Below the pieces are notes generated by a model. That model had not been told where the DNA came from and ran no database searches. It saw nothing but the letters and a program-made list of their open reading frames with translations. From contig NZ_JMLU01000031.1 of NCBI RefSeq assembly GCF_000686885.1, positions 1 through 34,702 of the forward strand: DNA of 34,702 bases. Reading direction: 5' to 3'. Each line of letters begins with the position of its first letter. Position 1 is the first letter of the stretch. Below, piece by piece: positions 33,011-34,702 of the stretch. The translations under genes were made by a program, and so were the position numbers. The stretch is from Flavobacterium sasangense DSM 21067 (GTDB lineage Bacteria > Bacteroidota > Bacteroidia > Flavobacteriales > Flavobacteriaceae).

Positions 33011-34303
33011 AGATGTTTTTTTTATTTTAATAGAGTGGTTTTACTTATTTTTTTTACATAAATTAATCCATCAAACATATCAATATATTTTTCTCTTTTA
33101 TAATAATATTTTAGATATTTTGGGTCAAAACCATAACCGCCAATCATTATATAATCTCTTTTTTGAGACAGAAATTGTTTAATTAAATCATCTTTAACTG
33201 CTGTTTTAAAATCCAAGAAAAATATATCAGATTTTGAATCAAAGAAAAATTCGGAATTCGTGTTTTTTATTGGTTTATCTAAAATTACATACTTACCTTT
33301 TTTTTCTTCTAGATCATAACTGAATAATTCACCATTTCCAAATTCAAAACCAGTAGCATAATATTTATTTCCAAACTTTTGATTAAGTAAATTACCCATT
33401 GATGGTGAATTTTCTTTGTTAACAAAAGTTTTTTTTATGTGGTCATTGTGTGCAGAAATAAAAATTTTTTCATTATAAAAATTATAAATTTGTTCAACTG
33501 TATTTGCCATTTTTTCATCTCTAACTACTTGTTTAGGTTTAATAAAAAAATCTAAAAAATTTGAAAATGCATCAATGGTTAGGATTAAATCAAAATTTAT
33601 GTTTTTATTTTTTTTTAATTTGAAGATTAATTTTTTTGTTTCTTCTATTTTCATTTGGATGCTATCAGATTCTTTACTATTTGTATAAATTTCATTAATA
33701 AATAGTTCTAGTATATTTGCTTCTTCAACTTCAAGTTTAATATTATTCTTTTCTAAATTTATTTTTATAATAGAAATAAGCTCATAATTAAACATACAAT
33801 CATTTCCATAAAATTTAATTTTATCTTCTTTTGATTTTGAATCATTATAATTTTTTACCCAAATTATAAATTCTTTAAATTCACTTGTTTTCCAAATATG
33901 TTGTCTAAAATTTGAAATTAATTCTGAAAGATTTCCCTCTTTACCTTGTAAATATTCATTTAAAAAATAACATGCTCCAAAGCTTTCTTCCAAGATGAAG
34001 ATTTTCACATTTTGATTTTTTACCAAATACTGAAAAAACTCTGATTTAATTTCAAAAAATTCTTTATTGTGGTGTGTTGCTTCTCCAAAACCATAAATTC
34101 TAGAACTACTGAAACATGGATTTAAATAATTAGATGAGAGGTTTAAGTTCTTTTCAGAATTAGTATTTTTCAAAACAATTGCATTAGAATCTATCCATTC
34201 AATAACATTATTTTTTTGTGCAAAAATCAAGTTAGTAAAAAATAGGAAAAGAATTAAGTTGAAATATGTTTTCATAAGTTTGTGAGGTAAAATATCTGCT
34301 AAC
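33005..34303. mobile_element. Candidate cassette S3 with inverted GTTAGCAGAT tags
   Basis: GTTAGCAGAT at 33005-33014 and its exact inverse ATCTGCTAAC at 34294-34303 enclose a single gene with only 7 bp and 18 bp to spare. Spacer elements B and C lie on either side. Confidence 0.55.
33022..34275 (-). CDS. Secreted erythromycin-esterase-family protein
   Basis: From the ATG at 34275 this is a 417-residue protein with a signal peptide (hydrophobic core to IFAQ at about 20). A longer frame upstream runs through spacer element C and would bury the signal, so it is rejected. Family motifs of the Ere superfamily are present: GFGEATHHNKEFF at 62-74, FILEES near 93-98, RDEKMANTV at 252-260 and AHNDHI at 275-280. 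Known Ere enzymes hydrolyse macrolide lactones, but many homologues have unknown esterase activity, so resistance should not be assumed. Very low GC. It is the sole gene of cassette S3. Confidence 0.82.
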   Translation of the reverse strand: MKTYFNLILFLFFTNLIFAQKNNVIEWIDSNAIVLKNTNSEKNLNLSSNYLNPCFSSSRIYGFGEATHHNKEFFEIKSEFFQYLVKNQNVKIFILEESFGACYFLNEYLQGKEGNLSELISNFRQHIWKTSEFKEFIIWVKNYNDSKSKEDKIKFYGNDCMFNYELISIIKINLEKNNIKLEVEEANILELFINEIYTNSKESDSIQMKIEETKKLIFKLKKNKNINFDLILTIDAFSNFLDFFIKPKQVVRDEKMANTVEQIYNFYNEKIFISAHNDHIKKTFVNKENSPSMGNLLNQKFGNKYYATGFEFGNGELFSYDLEEKKGKYVILDKPIKNTNSEFFFDSKSDIFFLDFKTAVKDDLIKQFLSQKRDYIMIGGYGFDPKYLKYYYKREKYIDMFDGLIYVKKISKTTLLK

Positions 34304-34432
34304 GTTCTGCGGCTTAAAAATGTGGCGTAAATGCAACACCAAGCCATTACAAATATAACAAAACATTCCATTCAGCTGCGGATTTTCCGCAGGAAAATCC
34401 GGAAGTAGCCATATTTTTAAACCGCTGTTAAA
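34298..34432. repeat. Palindromic spacer element C
   Basis: It begins GCTAACGTTCTGCGGC and ends AAACCGCTGTTAAAT. The outer stem pairs GCGGCTTAAAAATGTGGC with GCCATATTTTTAAACCGC nearly completely. The inner hairpin CGGATTTTCC-GCA-GGAAAATCCG is at 34379-34401. The central block is almost identical to element B, while the outer stem sequence differs on both arms together. Confidence 0.82.
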
Positions 34433-34699
34433 TGCAGTTTTATATTTTCGGAACTTAAAAGACAACGCAACGTTTATCCACAAAGTTTGGTTTTCGGCTT
34501 TCCATTGTCACGCAAACTTGATCTGTCGCGCAAAGTTTGGTTTTCCGGAATGTATTTACAACACAAAGTTTTTTTGGCAAAGTTCGGTTCAGATTTCACT
34601 TATCACGCAAAAATTTTCGGCAAGTTTTTTTAAAAATATCAAACGGAAAAATAGGAGCGAAGTGTTCAGCGTAAGTTCGGAAAATATATTGCATTTAAC
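34427..34699. mobile_element. Candidate ORF-less cassette S4 with inverted GTTAAATGCA tags
   Basis: GTTAAATGCA..TATTTTCGGAACTT (34427-34456) recurs inverted at 34673-34699, with a 3-nt length difference and one mismatch in the outer part. Between them there is no supportable gene. There are degenerate repeats of CRCAAAGTTTGGTTTTC at about 34480 and 34528, further CACAAAGTTT at about 34561, and several CACGCAAA. The final bases CGTT match the opening TAACGTT of elements A-C, so another spacer starts at the window edge. Confidence 0.5.
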
Positions 34700-34702
34700 G
34701 TT

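Noticed and set aside
34276..34371. N-terminal extension of the Ere-family gene
   Set aside because: It reads through palindromic spacer element C and would place the signal peptide internally.
34480..34670. CRISPR array in the ORF-less segment
   Set aside because: The repeats are degenerate, of uneven spacing and length, and there are no cas genes nearby.
26372..34702. Calling the accessory region a standard integron
   Set aside because: Core boxes GTTAGCA, GTTATGC and GTTAGCT do not match GTTRRRY, each cargo has tags at both ends, and no integrase is in the window.

Overview
The window looks like a chromosome segment of a flavobacterium (Bacteroidota). The DNA is AT-rich and ribosome-binding sites are mostly absent. 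Many genes are preceded by the Bacteroidota promoter box TAnnTTTG, and lipoproteins and small membrane proteins typical of Flavobacteriaceae are frequent. All calls were made by reading the sequence; no database search was run.

Layout. 1-411: the first codons of an IS110-type transposase run off the left edge, with a long untranslated leader. 412-26287 is housekeeping chromosome: lolD; msrA-folE; small membrane and lipoproteins; serA and serC; an acyl-CoA reductase divergent from a two-cluster ferredoxin; a secreted carboxypeptidase-regulatory-like protein; ychF; a lipoprotein and a DUF2459-type protein; parE and parC (topoisomerase IV); fhs; terC; an operon with murQ; a ZIP transporter with a methyltransferase; and an RlmL-like rRNA methyltransferase. 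Topoisomerase IV is interrupted by a small nuclease-like gene (GxxExxY family) sitting among 43-bp repeats. Two multi-stem palindromic extragenic elements lie at 10015-10094 and 18078-18187.

26290-34702 is accessory and is the most interesting part. Palindromic spacer elements alternate with four gene-bearing or empty segments. Each segment is bounded by its own inverted tag beginning GTTA (GTTATGCGT, GTTAGCTGTA, GTTAGCAGAT, GTTAAATGCA). The spacers share end boxes and a long stem whose sequence differs between copies while pairing is kept. The segments carry one secreted orphan protein; a 5.4-kb GC-richer operon (AraC regulator, two different oleate hydratases, 3-hydroxyacyl-CoA dehydrogenase); one secreted erythromycin-esterase-family protein; and one ORF-less repeat block. 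A further spacer begins at the last bases of the window. The arrangement recalls integron cassettes, but the core boxes do not match the attC consensus and no integrase is visible, so it may be a different cassette-like system.

How the genes work together. serA, serC, folE and fhs feed serine and one-carbon/folate metabolism. parE and parC form topoisomerase IV. murQ belongs to wall recycling. The oleate hydratase operon probably modifies or detoxifies unsaturated fatty acids under AraC control. The other accessory genes look like independent single-gene cargoes.
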